Shown here in pieces: positions 37,571-47,645 of a stretch of DNA of 64,000 nt. Location: positions 441,501 through 505,500 of the forward strand of contig NC_009416.2 of assembly GCF_000002875.2 (NCBI RefSeq). Direction: 5' to 3'. The notes under the pieces were generated by a model, which did no database searches, was not told where the DNA came from, and saw nothing but the letters and a program-made list of their open reading frames with translations. The stretch comes from Leishmania infantum JPCM5 (Eukaryota > Euglenozoa > Kinetoplastea > Trypanosomatida > Trypanosomatidae). Made by a program: the position numbers and the translations under genes. Position 1 is the stretch's first letter; every line of letters begins with the position of its first letter.

Positions 37571-39964
37571 ATGGCTGAGACGGCCGGCGTGAGAGGCCGA
37601 CGCACCTTCATGGGACGTCAGCGCTCGCAACATGAGGTGCAGACAGAGGCGTCCTTTGTGCCAGGTTGCAACAGTCTTGAGTACGCTTATGATCCGCTGG
37701 CGAGTGAGCAGTACGCGAGTCTTGTGGAGCTGCGGCAAATGATCCATTCTTGCCTGACCCTCGTGGCCGGCGACGTCTACGATGTGGTCAGCTTCAAGGA
37801 TATTCTGTACCATCTTGAGAGTGAGATGCCATCGTCGCTGCCTGTCACCGACCTGCTGCTTCTCTCCTCTCGGCTGTTCCGGCGCACCGCTGAGCTTGGT
37901 CGGCTGCTGAGCTGCTTCTTTGGCGTCGTTTTTGCGGACGACCACAACGACGAGCACTTCCGCTTCGCTGAGGTGCGTCTGCTTCAGCGCGAGATCCGTG
38001 AGCTGAAGAGGCAGCTGAGCGCGTCGGAGGAGGAGCGGCGACGGCTGAAGGAGATGCTCGACAATGTCGGCCAGGTGGCATACGACCACGGAAGGGCGGT
38101 GGAGCTGCTAGAGACGCACAACAAGGTGCTCAAGAAGCAAAGCACTGCCTTGGAGGACCAGATGGCGCTGCTGTTTCATCAACTCAACTCGGGACTCGAG
38201 GGGCACTGTAAGGCCGCGTACCAGCAGGTGACGGGAGAGATGATGGTGCAGGAGAGTCTCAACCCCGCACGCATCACGTTCCGGCAAACCATGGATAGCC
38301 TCAGCGAGCAGCTCCGCGGCTCACGAGGGCTTATCACGGACGTTCGGGAAGTTCTGCTGAGCTGCAGCCAGGGACGACGGACGGGCGAGGCGTACACGGC
38401 AGTCGAGCCAACCGTGCGATTCAAGCTCAAGATGCTGGAGGCAAATTTCCAGCAGCTTATGGGCCGGTTCACAGCGGTAAAGGACACGGTGGTAGAAACG
38501 GCACAGGAGCTGATGAACGCGCTGCAGGAGCGCAAGAAAATTCTCTGCCTCTCCTTCCAACACATTCGTCTGTACGACCTGCAAAATGCGAAATTGCGCA
38601 ACGCCCGCGCCATCCTCGCGCAACTGCAGCACAACACGTCCGAGGTGGTGCGCCGGATACGCGTCACCTTTCCTAGCGGCAACCTCACCTCTGTTGATCG
38701 CTTCGGCAATATCAGCACGCAGCGGTGGCATGGGGGGTACACGCTGGCGACGCTGCGCGGATACAAGTTGACGGAGCAACAGCAGCAAGGCGAGGGCGAA
38801 ATGTCTGAATTTGCCCGCAGCAGCACTGCTGGACCTTCCTTGACTGCGGGAGCGTCACGTATGCTACCTGGCCTCACGGAGTCGCAGATTATGGCAGCGG
38901 AGAGCGAGATGGCGGTAATTGACGGAACCGTTCACAGTGCCACACCGGTGGCTCTGGCGCTGTCGCCTGGCCTCCGCAGTATGCGAGTGTCCCACTCTGG
39001 CGTCACTCCTCCACCACTTCGCACCTCAGCTCCGCCGAGCGGCGGCGGCTCCAAGTTGGCGAGCGCGCGAGGGTCAAGCAGCACGACCGGCATGCCAGTG
39101 CCCGTCAGCGCTCCCACGAGCGCACGGAGCGATGACCCCGATGTGCTGCCGTTCGACACCGTCTCGGCTTTTCTCGACCTGATGCACGATATCGATGACG
39201 ACATGGATGAACTGCAGGGCGCGTTGGTGCTTGACGACGAGATGGGCGCGTTCCTGAAGATGCTGACGCTGTCAGCGTCGACGACGCCGCGCGCCGACGC
39301 CCTGGAGATCGCGGGCGGCCTTACCGGACGTGCGGCACTGCTGGAGCAGCAAGAGTACAACATGGAGACGGCCTTGCAACCCACTGGTGGCCGGCCTGGT
39401 GGCACCCGCGGCGCACCGAGCTCCGCGTCTGTCTGCACCGGTAACGAGAGCTTCACGGCACAGGAGGCCAACTCGTTCTCGTCCTTGTTCTCCAAGCTGG
39501 GCAGCCCGAGTACGCCCTCAGAGGCGCGTGGCGGCTCTCGTGCCGAGAACGCCTCCTCCGAGGCTGTAATGGCTCGCCAGGCGGTGCAGCTCCAGCGCCA
39601 GCAGAAGCAGATCGCCAAGATGCAGGAGGACTTTACCTCGAAAGTCGGCTTTCTGCGCCAGGTCTACGAGGCGCGTATCGGTGATTTGGAGGTGCGAGAG
39701 ACGACTGTAAGCAAACGACTGGGCCTGGTAGGGGGCTCGCCCTTCCAGCGCGGCGCGGGAGACAGCGGCAGTGCTCGATCGTCTCCGGGAGTCGGGAAGG
39801 GCGAGGAAGAGCCGCGGGTGTCTAGTAGCCCGGGTGACAAGGAGAGGCTGACGAAGCTGCGAAAGGAATGGAGGCAGGCCAAGGGCAAACTGCAACCGAA
39901 TCGAAAACTGCGCGAGGCCACGGCCGAGCAGCTGCAGCTCATGCAGAAGGACGAGAAACTCTGA
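37571..39964 (+). CDS. Coiled-coil protein of unknown function, possibly cytoskeletal/flagellar
   Basis: 797 residues. An ordered N-terminal region (~35-115; ELRQMIHSCLTLVAGDVYDVVSFKDILYHLESEMP, LLLLSSRLFRRTAELGRLLSCFFGVVF) precedes a long coiled coil at ~134-206 (LLQREIRELKRQLSASEEERRRLKEMLDNVGQ). A further helical part extends to ~380, including FKLKMLEANFQQLMGRFTAVKDTVVETAQELMNAL and a small conserved-looking patch (ITFRQTMDSLSEQL). The second half is Ser/Thr/Pro-rich with another coiled coil at ~666-710 (LQRQQKQIAKMQEDFTSKVGFLRQVYEARIGDLE) and a basic Glu/Lys tail. No named family was recognised. The layout resembles cytoskeletal or flagellar coiled-coil proteins of kinetoplastids (inference). 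ATG 37571 is the first in frame and sits just after a (CA)n/pyrimidine region. Confidence 0.82.
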   Translation: MAETAGVRGRRTFMGRQRSQHEVQTEASFVPGCNSLEYAYDPLASEQYASLVELRQMIHSCLTLVAGDVYDVVSFKDILYHLESEMPSSLPVTDLLLLSSRLFRRTAELGRLLSCFFGVVFADDHNDEHFRFAEVRLLQREIRELKRQLSASEEERRRLKEMLDNVGQVAYDHGRAVELLETHNKVLKKQSTALEDQMALLFHQLNSGLEGHCKAAYQQVTGEMMVQESLNPARITFRQTMDSLSEQLRGSRGLITDVREVLLSCSQGRRTGEAYTAVEPTVRFKLKMLEANFQQLMGRFTAVKDTVVETAQELMNALQERKKILCLSFQHIRLYDLQNAKLRNARAILAQLQHNTSEVVRRIRVTFPSGNLTSVDRFGNISTQRWHGGYTLATLRGYKLTEQQQQGEGEMSEFARSSTAGPSLTAGASRMLPGLTESQIMAAESEMAVIDGTVHSATPVALALSPGLRSMRVSHSGVTPPPLRTSAPPSGGGSKLASARGSSSTTGMPVPVSAPTSARSDDPDVLPFDTVSAFLDLMHDIDDDMDELQGALVLDDEMGAFLKMLTLSASTTPRADALEIAGGLTGRAALLEQQEYNMETALQPTGGRPGGTRGAPSSASVCTGNESFTAQEANSFSSLFSKLGSPSTPSEARGGSRAENASSEAVMARQAVQLQRQQKQIAKMQEDFTSKVGFLRQVYEARIGDLEVRETTVSKRLGLVGGSPFQRGAGDSGSARSSPGVGKGEEEPRVSSSPGDKERLTKLRKEWRQAKGKLQPNRKLREATAEQLQLMQKDEKL

Positions 39965-41202
39965 TGGGGCAGTGCGCGTGCGTTGTCCATCTACGCGACG
40001 GGTCAAGGCCCGCTTCTGCAGTTTTCATTCGGATTACAACCGCCTCCTACACACACACACACACACACAGGGAGGGAAGCATAGAGCATCTCAAATATTC
40101 AATCGTGCTCTTCAGCCGTTAGCTTCGCCACAAACATCGATCCACGATCTTGCGCTGCATTGACAGTCCGGGCTCTGCGTCGCATCTCACGACCAAACCG
40201 ATGTATATATTAATGGTGCACGTGTGCCGCATTTGTGGCACCCATCAGTGGTTGTGGCGCTTTAGTGTGCCATGATGAGCGCCTCCTTTTTTTATCGGCG
40301 CATGCGGGCGCGCACGCCTCTGATAACTGCCACCGCCTCGCACTGCAAATGCGGCGGCATGAGTGGAGCACAAAAAAACTGGCAAACAAAAAACGAGTGA
40401 AGCAACGAATGCGTGACTTCGATGCGCTTACTTGCTCGCGGTGAGTGAAAACAGAGAGGGACACGGTTTAGCTGCCGAGTGCGGATGTGAGGAAGTTCAG
40501 CGGTCGCCTTCAGGCTCCAACGCCCTTGCAAGTAGACCTCCTACCCCGCGCATTGGACAGAGAGATGTCCTCGCATCCATTGCCGGCTGCGCGCCCGCTA
40601 CTCCAGTAAGATGTCTCCTTTCGTCTATCATCACCGTCGGGTTCTGTGTTCGCACGGTACGCATCCTTTTGCGCGATGCTTCCAAAACACTGTACACTTC
40701 TCTCCCTCCGTTGCCTTTTTCCTCCTGTTCTGCAGCACATGGAGCTTAGCTCACTCCCCGTTCTCCTTCCTCTCGCCCTTCGCCGTATCCGCTACTCATC
40801 GCATTCGGCAAAGTCTTGCGTGGGCGTATCAAAAAAAAAAAGGAAAGCGAATGATTGCCCTCGCCCTGTAACTCATTTCCTCGCTCGCTAGTCATCATCC
40901 ACTGCCATTCATTAGGAGTCACTTGCTATGGTTTGCTGTCTTTATCATCTTTTCTCCCTTGCCCTTTTTTGTTCACGGCGTCGGCGGCTCTCTGCGCATC
41001 ATCTTCGACCTATTGCGTACGCCCGTTGTGTGGCAGGTGACAGCTTTGCCTCGCTGCTCTCACAAACTTACACGACGTCGCATGCGGGCACGTCGAATAT
41101 CTCTACGCGTTCACCCTTTTAGGCTGCTCCTCCCCCATCGTTGGCGCGCACCCACCCTGCGTCGCGGAGCGTACGCATCTCCTTTCTGCTGCTCTTGTGC
41201 CC
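39965..41202. other. Spacer upstream of the ArfGAP gene
   Basis: No gene is supported. (CA)n lies at ~40051-40070 and an A-run at ~40831-40842. Pyrimidine-rich DNA at ~41100-41120 is followed by AG at 41121-41122, a candidate trans-splice site giving an ~80-nt leader. Confidence 0.65.
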
Positions 41203-42414
41203 ATGGCTGGCCGCAACTACGTCAGCCCCGAGGATGAGCGGGCATTTGTTGCCATCCTCGCCAAGGACCCTGAGTGCAACCAGTGCTTCGAGTGCGGCGC
41301 CCCCTCCCCGCAGTGGTGCGATGTCATGCACGGCACCTTCATTTGCCTAAACTGCAGCGGGCAGCACCGCGGCCTCGGTGTGCATCTCTCGTTTGTCCGC
41401 AGCTCCACTATGGACGGCTGGGTAAAGTGGAAGCCGGAAAAGCTGCGTCAGATGGAGCTGGGCGGCAACCGCCGCGCGCGGCTGTACTTTGAGGCGCACA
41501 AAGTCCCCAAGACCCCCTTGAAAGCCCGCTACGAGTCTCTCCCAGCTCTCCGCTACGCAGACATGCTCGAGTCCGAGGCGCTTGGCAAGCCCTTCAACGA
41601 GGCGTCCTGGCAGCCGCCAGCTTGGTACACGCGGCTGAAAGCCGCGGCGAGCCTCGCAGGGCCGTCCCCAACGTCATCGTACCCGCAGACGGACCCGAAC
41701 CGCTTCGCCGGTGTTGGCTCGAACGGGCAGCCGCACGTGATGTCAGGCAGCAGCCGCGGCGACAGTGAGTGGTACTCTGCGCTCTACAGCGGATGGAGCG
41801 CCGTGTCGCAGAAGACAGCCGAACTAGCGCAGCACGCCACAAAAGCAGTTCAGAGCGCCGACGTGGAGGGGATGCGCAGCAGCTTGGCGCAGAAGTGGGC
41901 GGGCGTGTCAGCCACAGTGTCTACCTACGCCGCGGACCTGCAGCAGCGAATAGCGGAAGGCGGCGGCCGCGACAAAGACGACGGCCTTGACCGCATGCTC
42001 CAAAACGCGCGTCAGGCGCAGACGGAGAGCGGCGTAGACAACCGTGCCGCTGGCCAGACTCGGTACGGCCACATTGAAGGCAGCAGCGGTGACGGGCAAG
42101 GCTCTCGCGTCGCGGTGCAAGCGAAGCCGGTCGGTCCCGCGTCACCAGAGTCATCGCCAGTGTGCCAAGGGCGAGTGCTGTGGCAGAGCGTGTCCGCGAG
42201 CTCGCCAGCGGAGAGCGTGACCGCCTCTGTCTCATCTGGTTGGGGCTCACCCACTCGAGCCAGCCCCAGTACCGCACTTCCGCAAACACAACCGACATCG
42301 AGCCGCCCCGTGAACCCGCTCGGTGGAGGTGGTGCTGGTGGTGGTGTGAGTGCTTCCCCTCCTGCACCGCAGTCGACGAAGGACGAATGGGCCTGGGATA
42401 ACGAGTACTTCTAA
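41203..42414 (+). CDS. ARF GTPase-activating protein, ArfGAP1/Gcs1-like
   Basis: 403 residues. ArfGAP domain at ~5-125: the zinc finger C-x2-C-x16-C-x2-C is C28, C31, C48, C51, followed by [22 protein letters not shown] with the catalytic arginine R56, and by the [24 protein letters not shown] block. The protein stimulates GTP hydrolysis by ARF1 and so controls COPI coat release at the Golgi. After the domain the sequence is low-complexity; residues ~185-255 contain an amphipathic-looking stretch ([60 protein letters not shown]), reminiscent of the curvature-sensing (ALPS-like) regions of ArfGAP1. The C-terminus [10 protein letters not shown] has aromatic/acidic motifs seen at ArfGAP1 ends. 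The ATG at 41203 gives the usual start; a GTG two codons upstream is not used. Confidence 0.93.
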   Translation: MAGRNYVSPEDERAFVAILAKDPECNQCFECGAPSPQWCDVMHGTFICLNCSGQHRGLGVHLSFVRSSTMDGWVKWKPEKLRQMELGGNRRARLYFEAHKVPKTPLKARYESLPALRYADMLESEALGKPFNEASWQPPAWYTRLKAAASLAGPSPTSSYPQTDPNRFAGVGSNGQPHVMSGSSRGDSEWYSALYSGWSAVSQKTAELAQHATKAVQSADVEGMRSSLAQKWAGVSATVSTYAADLQQRIAEGGGRDKDDGLDRMLQNARQAQTESGVDNRAAGQTRYGHIEGSSGDGQGSRVAVQAKPVGPASPESSPVCQGRVLWQSVSASSPAESVTASVSSGWGSPTRASPSTALPQTQPTSSRPVNPLGGGGAGGGVSASPPAPQSTKDEWAWDNEYF

Positions 42415-43590
42415 CGCGCCCCGCGAGTCATGAAAAGGGACTAGAAGTTTGACCGCGTGTTGCTTGTTGGGGTGGAACGGGCATACATATATGTGCATGC
42501 ACACGTAGTGTTCTCATGTGTATGCGTGTCTCTCTCCTCCCCGTCTCTGCGCCGCGCTGCGGTCGTCTCCCTCCGGCGGCGGCTCTCTTAGTTTGCAGCA
42601 GAGCGCGGGCTCTACAGCGACGCGGTGCTTGCTTATATCATGTTGCACGTGAATGGAGGGTTGTGCGCGCACCAGGCGTTGTGTGCGCGTCCCCCTACCT
42701 CCAACTCGGTGTATGTGTATGCGTGCATGGCCGGCTCGATGCGCTTCATCTCCACTTGGCATCTCTCTCCCTGTGTACCTGTGGGCAGCGAGTTCTCCTC
42801 TCTGTGCGAACCACGGCAGCCCCTTCCCCGTTGCTGTCGCGAAAGCCGCCGTTGCCCTCGTCCGTGTGACACGCATCCGAATAGTTTATTGAGAAAACGA
42901 CAAACGGAAAGGCACCGGAGAGGTAAAGAGGCACACACTCCTCCTCCTCAAGTGCCACGAGAGAAAAAGAAGAAGCGCCACAACTGTTGATCGTGATGAT
43001 GCAGGCGGGCTGCGCCGCCTCCGGTGTAGTAGAAGCTGGCTGCCTGTGCTCGCAGATGAACAGCCCCCTGCCGTGTGCCCCCTCCGGGAAGCGGCAGACG
43101 ATAGCGAAAGAGAAGGAGAGGTGTACCGCAGCATCGAAAGTCACCCACCTACCCCACGTGATCGCGTATTCGGGTCACCGTCATCTCATCACGATATGGT
43201 GATCTACACGTATGTATATGTATATATAAAGTTACTGCTGCGCCCTCGTATCATTTCACGCTTCCTCTCTTCGCCCTGCAAGCAGCGCATGCGTGCACTC
43301 GTCAAAGCCGGCAGCCATCATCCATCGGTGCACACACACACACACACACACACGATCAAAACAAGAGTATGGTAGGAAGAAGCCACGGTGACGAAGTGGT
43401 GGCCCTCAGTCTCTCTCTCTCTGTGCATGTGTACGTCTATGGCCCAGCCTAAAACACCCGCACGGGTACGATAAGCAGCACACGCAGCAGCACCGCGAAA
43501 GACTGCATTCTTTTATTGCTGTTGTTGCTTCTGCTATTTCACACCTCTGCTCGCCTGTTCTAGTGGGTCGCTGTGCGCTTGGTCGAGAAG
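42415..43590. other. Spacer between ArfGAP and BBS9 genes
   Basis: No gene is supported. It has (CA)n at ~43331-43353, a short (TC)n at ~43410-43421, and a pyrimidine/TTG tract at ~43508-43560 ending in CTAG, AG at 43562-43563, giving a likely 28-nt 5' UTR for BBS9. Confidence 0.7.
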
Positions 43591-46365
43591 ATGGGCTCAC
43601 TGTTTCAGCTGCGCGACTTCTGGTCCACCTCTTTTCCGGGGGAGGAGTTCAGCCCCTCCGCCGTGGTCCTCGCCGACCCAGATGTCAGCAATCTCTTCGA
43701 CAAGATTGTGCTGGGATCCTATCAAGGCATGCTGCGCATTCTGAACCCGAGTGCCACCCAGGGTCCAATGCTGCCCGGCGATGTGCTGCTTGAAAAGAAG
43801 TACGATGAGCCTATCCTGCAGCTGGATTGCGGCCCTTTCCGCCCCTTCAAGTCTGGCGTGCCGCCCAACATTCTGGCGGTGCTCTTTCCGCGCACGCTCA
43901 TGTTCCTCGAGATTGCTGCGCACGGCAGCGACAACGCGAATGCGATGAACGCGCCGAACCCGACGAGCAGCGGCACCGCCGGCAACGAGCTCGCTGCGGA
44001 GGTGACGTCATCGTCCACCCCGGACGCGCAGCTGCGTCACCGCTATGCGCACGGCAGCAGCTCGAATGTGCCGGACACCTTCTCGTCGCTCAAGGAGCTC
44101 GGCGCCTTCTACACCCTAACGGTTCAGAGCGAGGCTCGCCTCCTGTCCACTGCCTACAACTTCGCGTGTGGCTGCTTCGGCAACAGCGACTACAAGATGG
44201 TCTGTGTTCAGTCGATGGATGGCTCGCTGACGATTCTGGACTACGGCGGCGTGCTATATCGCACCTTTTTGCCGCAGAATCAATTTCTTATTCCCGGCCC
44301 GATGCAATACAGCATGCACCGCGATGCCTTGCTGACGTGCAACACCTCCATGTTTCTGCTAAGCTACAGCTTCAGCTCTCTGGTCTTGAACAGTACCGCG
44401 GAAGATGTGGCAGCAACGACGGCCGGCGCCGTGGCCGCGAGTCGCTTCTCCAGCCTTTGTCCACTGTGGACGTTCAATCTGGGCGAGGACGCGGTCGACA
44501 TCGCGGTATGCCGTCTTACGCGTGGCTTGACGCGTGAGGAGGCGGATGTGGTGGTGCTTTGCACCTCGGCCCTGTACGTGCTGAGCGAGAGCGGCGAGCC
44601 GCGCATGATCCGTCGACTGGACGTGGAGGCGTCGGCCCTGTGCGTATACCCGCTGCCTGGCATCCAGTACGACAACCTACTCGTCGGGACCTTCAACGGT
44701 CTTGTGCAAGTTTACTCGGACACGGAGCTGCAGTGGAGCGCCGCTGTCTCCAGTGGCGCCGCGCCGCTGCAGCTCACGGTCGCCACGCTGTGCGGCGTTG
44801 AAGGCATGATTGTGAATCTTGCCTCCGACAGCTCCCTTAGCATCAACTACCTTGGCACCGACCCCGTTGATCAGCTACCGGAGTCGCTGGAGACGAAGTC
44901 CATCCCCTACACAGAGATCGTGAACGACCTGAAGCAGTATGAGCAGCTCATTCATGGGTGCTTGGGCGATGCTGCGAGTGCTACCGAGGACGGCGACGAG
45001 GATGACCCGCTCGCCATCCCAGGCAAGCCGCTGTCGTTCATGGGTGGAAAAAGCAAGAAGAAACGTGGTGCCGGCAAAGCGGAGGAGGGGGCAGCGTCGT
45101 CAGGCATCCAGACGGCAGCAGCGCCGAGTCGCAGCACTGCCGCTGCCGCGGCTTCACTGTTCATCACAAGCGCATTTTCGAGCATCAGAACGACTGACAA
45201 CAGCGCCGAGCTCACCGTCACGCTGCAGACGCTCCATAATCACGTCGAGGCGGTCTCTCTCGTGCTGCAGGCCGTACCGCCACTGTTGGCGACGCCGTGT
45301 CAGTGCGTCATCGAGCAGATTACGCCAGAGAGCAGTGTCCAGCGCACCTTCACGGTCCACGCCATTCAGGACAGGGACCTGATCATTCCCTCATCGCTAG
45401 ATGTGGTGGTGGTAGCGGTGTACCGCGGTCAACGACGCGAGTACGAGACGGTGCAGCACGTGGCACTGGCGCCGTTCCCACTGGTGGCTCGCCCCGTCGC
45501 CCCCGCCAAGAACACGGCGTTTTCGCTGCAGCTCAATACCGACCAGAGCCAGCCGCCGTCGCTCATCGACGTGTTTGCGGACATGGCTCCTCTCGGACAT
45601 GTGACGGGGAACGTCCTCTCGCTGCACTACCTGAACGGTGCGGATGCAACGGTGCTCGTGTCCAAGAATGCGGCGCGCTTTAAGCTGCAGGGATCCACGA
45701 TGGAGGGGTTGTGGCTGCTTGCCGCGGAGCTCACGCGACGCCTACGACTCTGCTGCGGTGGCGCCGCGGCATTGAAACTCGAGGTCGCAGATGATCTTCC
45801 AGTGCCTGACTTTCTCGCGGTGGTGGACACGCACTGGGCGATTCGGCGCGAAATGGTGGCCGCCTCGGCGGCGCTCGACGACGCTGCCGCGCTTTTCCGC
45901 GCCGTGGAGAAGCGGCTGCTGGCGCGCTTCCGCGACCGCAGCCCAGCTGACGCGACGGCGTTGGGCGTGCTCTTTCAAGAAGGCTACAAGCTGCTCCGGG
46001 AGAGGGCAGACGCAGTGACGCGAGCAAAGACGCGGATGCGGCAGGCCTCGGCCATGCTGAATTGCTGCGCGCAGCTTTTCTGGTTCTGTCTGAAGATCAA
46101 ATCTCCACTGCTTGCCCCTGAAGATGCGGAGACCCTGTCGACGCTGTTCCGCTGCTCCGTCGCCGATGACAACGACGGAGGCTGGGAGGAGGTGACGGAG
46201 GCGGTGCTGGCAAAGGTGCTGAACGTGAAGACAAAGAAGGTGGCTAGTAACAATCTCGAGCTCTCCTCCAGTACCGCGAACTTGAAAAAGCACATTGGAA
46301 CGCTGATAAGCATGGTGCAGTCTGGCCAGAAGCTCGGCTCCGCAACAGAAGGGGCAGGGGCTTGA
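43591..46365 (+). CDS. BBS9: BBSome subunit BBS9 (PTHB1)
   Basis: 924 residues, similar in size to human PTHB1 (~890). BBS9 is the scaffold subunit of the BBSome coat that moves membrane proteins in and out of cilia/flagella. N-terminal recognition is strong: MGSLFQLRDFWSTSF, KIVLGSYQGMLRIL, the QSMDGSLTILDYGGVLYRTFLPQNQFLIPGPMQYS block and the WTFNLGEDAVDIAV block parallel the PTHB1 beta-propeller text (SFMGYLRIF, IQSMDGMLMVFE, FLLPGPLAY). GTDPVDQLPE near residue 430 parallels the conserved YLGTDP motif. A trypanosomatid-specific inserted Lys/Ala-rich linker (GGKSKKKRGAGKAEEG, ~485-500) follows. C-terminal parts (~530-900) are helical/Ig-like appendage regions (LLASPCQC..., WFCLKIKSPLL). ATG 43591 gives the PTHB1-like start and follows a splice acceptor 28 nt upstream. 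A flagellate with a flagellar pocket would use it for pocket/flagellum trafficking. Confidence 0.93.
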   Translation: MGSLFQLRDFWSTSFPGEEFSPSAVVLADPDVSNLFDKIVLGSYQGMLRILNPSATQGPMLPGDVLLEKKYDEPILQLDCGPFRPFKSGVPPNILAVLFPRTLMFLEIAAHGSDNANAMNAPNPTSSGTAGNELAAEVTSSSTPDAQLRHRYAHGSSSNVPDTFSSLKELGAFYTLTVQSEARLLSTAYNFACGCFGNSDYKMVCVQSMDGSLTILDYGGVLYRTFLPQNQFLIPGPMQYSMHRDALLTCNTSMFLLSYSFSSLVLNSTAEDVAATTAGAVAASRFSSLCPLWTFNLGEDAVDIAVCRLTRGLTREEADVVVLCTSALYVLSESGEPRMIRRLDVEASALCVYPLPGIQYDNLLVGTFNGLVQVYSDTELQWSAAVSSGAAPLQLTVATLCGVEGMIVNLASDSSLSINYLGTDPVDQLPESLETKSIPYTEIVNDLKQYEQLIHGCLGDAASATEDGDEDDPLAIPGKPLSFMGGKSKKKRGAGKAEEGAASSGIQTAAAPSRSTAAAAASLFITSAFSSIRTTDNSAELTVTLQTLHNHVEAVSLVLQAVPPLLATPCQCVIEQITPESSVQRTFTVHAIQDRDLIIPSSLDVVVVAVYRGQRREYETVQHVALAPFPLVARPVAPAKNTAFSLQLNTDQSQPPSLIDVFADMAPLGHVTGNVLSLHYLNGADATVLVSKNAARFKLQGSTMEGLWLLAAELTRRLRLCCGGAAALKLEVADDLPVPDFLAVVDTHWAIRREMVAASAALDDAAALFRAVEKRLLARFRDRSPADATALGVLFQEGYKLLRERADAVTRAKTRMRQASAMLNCCAQLFWFCLKIKSPLLAPEDAETLSTLFRCSVADDNDGGWEEVTEAVLAKVLNVKTKKVASNNLELSSSTANLKKHIGTLISMVQSGQKLGSATEGAGA

Positions 46366-47645
46366 ACGCACTCAGGGTAGGAATGCAATGACTACCGCCC
46401 TCCCCCTCCCCCCCCCCCACGACGACAGTCCTCGCGGTGCCATTTCGGACGCCTAGCAGTGTGGAATCGAGTGCCCTATATCCAACCCCACTCACCTTCC
46501 CTCTCTACCTCCTCCCGAAACCTCCTCGCCAGCATCTGCGGCAGGACGCACGCTTTTGGGATTCGGTAATAGAGGAATGAAAGACGGCGATGGGTCCTTG
46601 TGCCTGATGGGGGCGTCTGCAGTTGTCTTTGCGGATGCCGACATTTGTATGTTTATTTATATATATATATGTGTGTGTGTGTGTTCGGCTCTTGCTCGTT
46701 ATGGCCTTTTATACGTTCTCTGCGCCGTTCAACCGGCGTTTTCACGCCCTCGGACCCTCCCATCGATGACGTGATGTATCTCTCTTCGGGCGTGCCTGTG
46801 CTGGATCCGGAACGAGCGTGCACGGCGTCATCCCCCTCGCTCTTTCGATTAAGTCGAGAAAGTGAACGGCACATCCGAAATGAAGGAGGTGACGGCTCAG
46901 AGACAGAGAGTTCACCGCCGGCTCTGCATCCGTGTTGCCTGTTACTGCTGCTTCGCGGCAGTAGCCCTTGACGGGTGTGGATCGACGTCGGGCACCCTCT
47001 CTCTGCCCCTGCCGAAAAAAAAACGCACGCAAATGCGCTGACATCGAAGACAGGCAAGGGGCTCATAAAGACGGTGCGCGGAATCCGCTCTGCGGTCATG
47101 TGCGGCCTCCTTTGCTGAACGAAGCTCCGCAGCTGTGCTGAAACGACGACGTGAAGTCGCTCTCCCCCCCCCATTCAATTGCTACAAGGAGGACGTGCAT
47201 GCCCTTCTTGTCACAGATGTGAATCCGCCATTTCCGTTCTAGCGGCCATGCATTTCCAAGGCACCTTCCTTCCCTTTTCTTGTGTGGTGTGATTGCTGGC
47301 TTCTCTGGCCGGCGGTGGACGGTGTGCTTGTGCGCGCGCGGCTCTGTGTGTGTCTGGGCGCACGAAACACTTGTGCCGATGCCGATGTGAGCCTGCTACA
47401 CTGGTTATGTGCGGTGGGCGGCAGCACTCGTACATAAAGGTCCTCACACACAAAAGAAAACAAAAAGAAACAAGATAGGGCTCAAGAGGCGCGCAGCCAG
47501 ACAAGTGCGCCGTAAACAGTCTTTTGTAGTGTAGCAGGGCGGACACGGGCGCACTGGGCGCTTGGCGGTCAACCGCCGCCCTCTTGTGTCTCTCTCTTCC
47601 TCTGCCGGTACGCAGAATCCTCGCTTCTGGTGTAGCCCAGCACCG
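46366..47645. other. Spacer upstream of the deubiquitinase gene
   Basis: No gene is supported. A C-run lies at ~46409-46418 and a (TA)n/(GT)n tract at ~46657-46684. Pyrimidine-rich DNA at ~47580-47605 ends at CGCAG, AG 47614-47615, a candidate acceptor 30 nt before the ATG at 47646. Confidence 0.7.
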
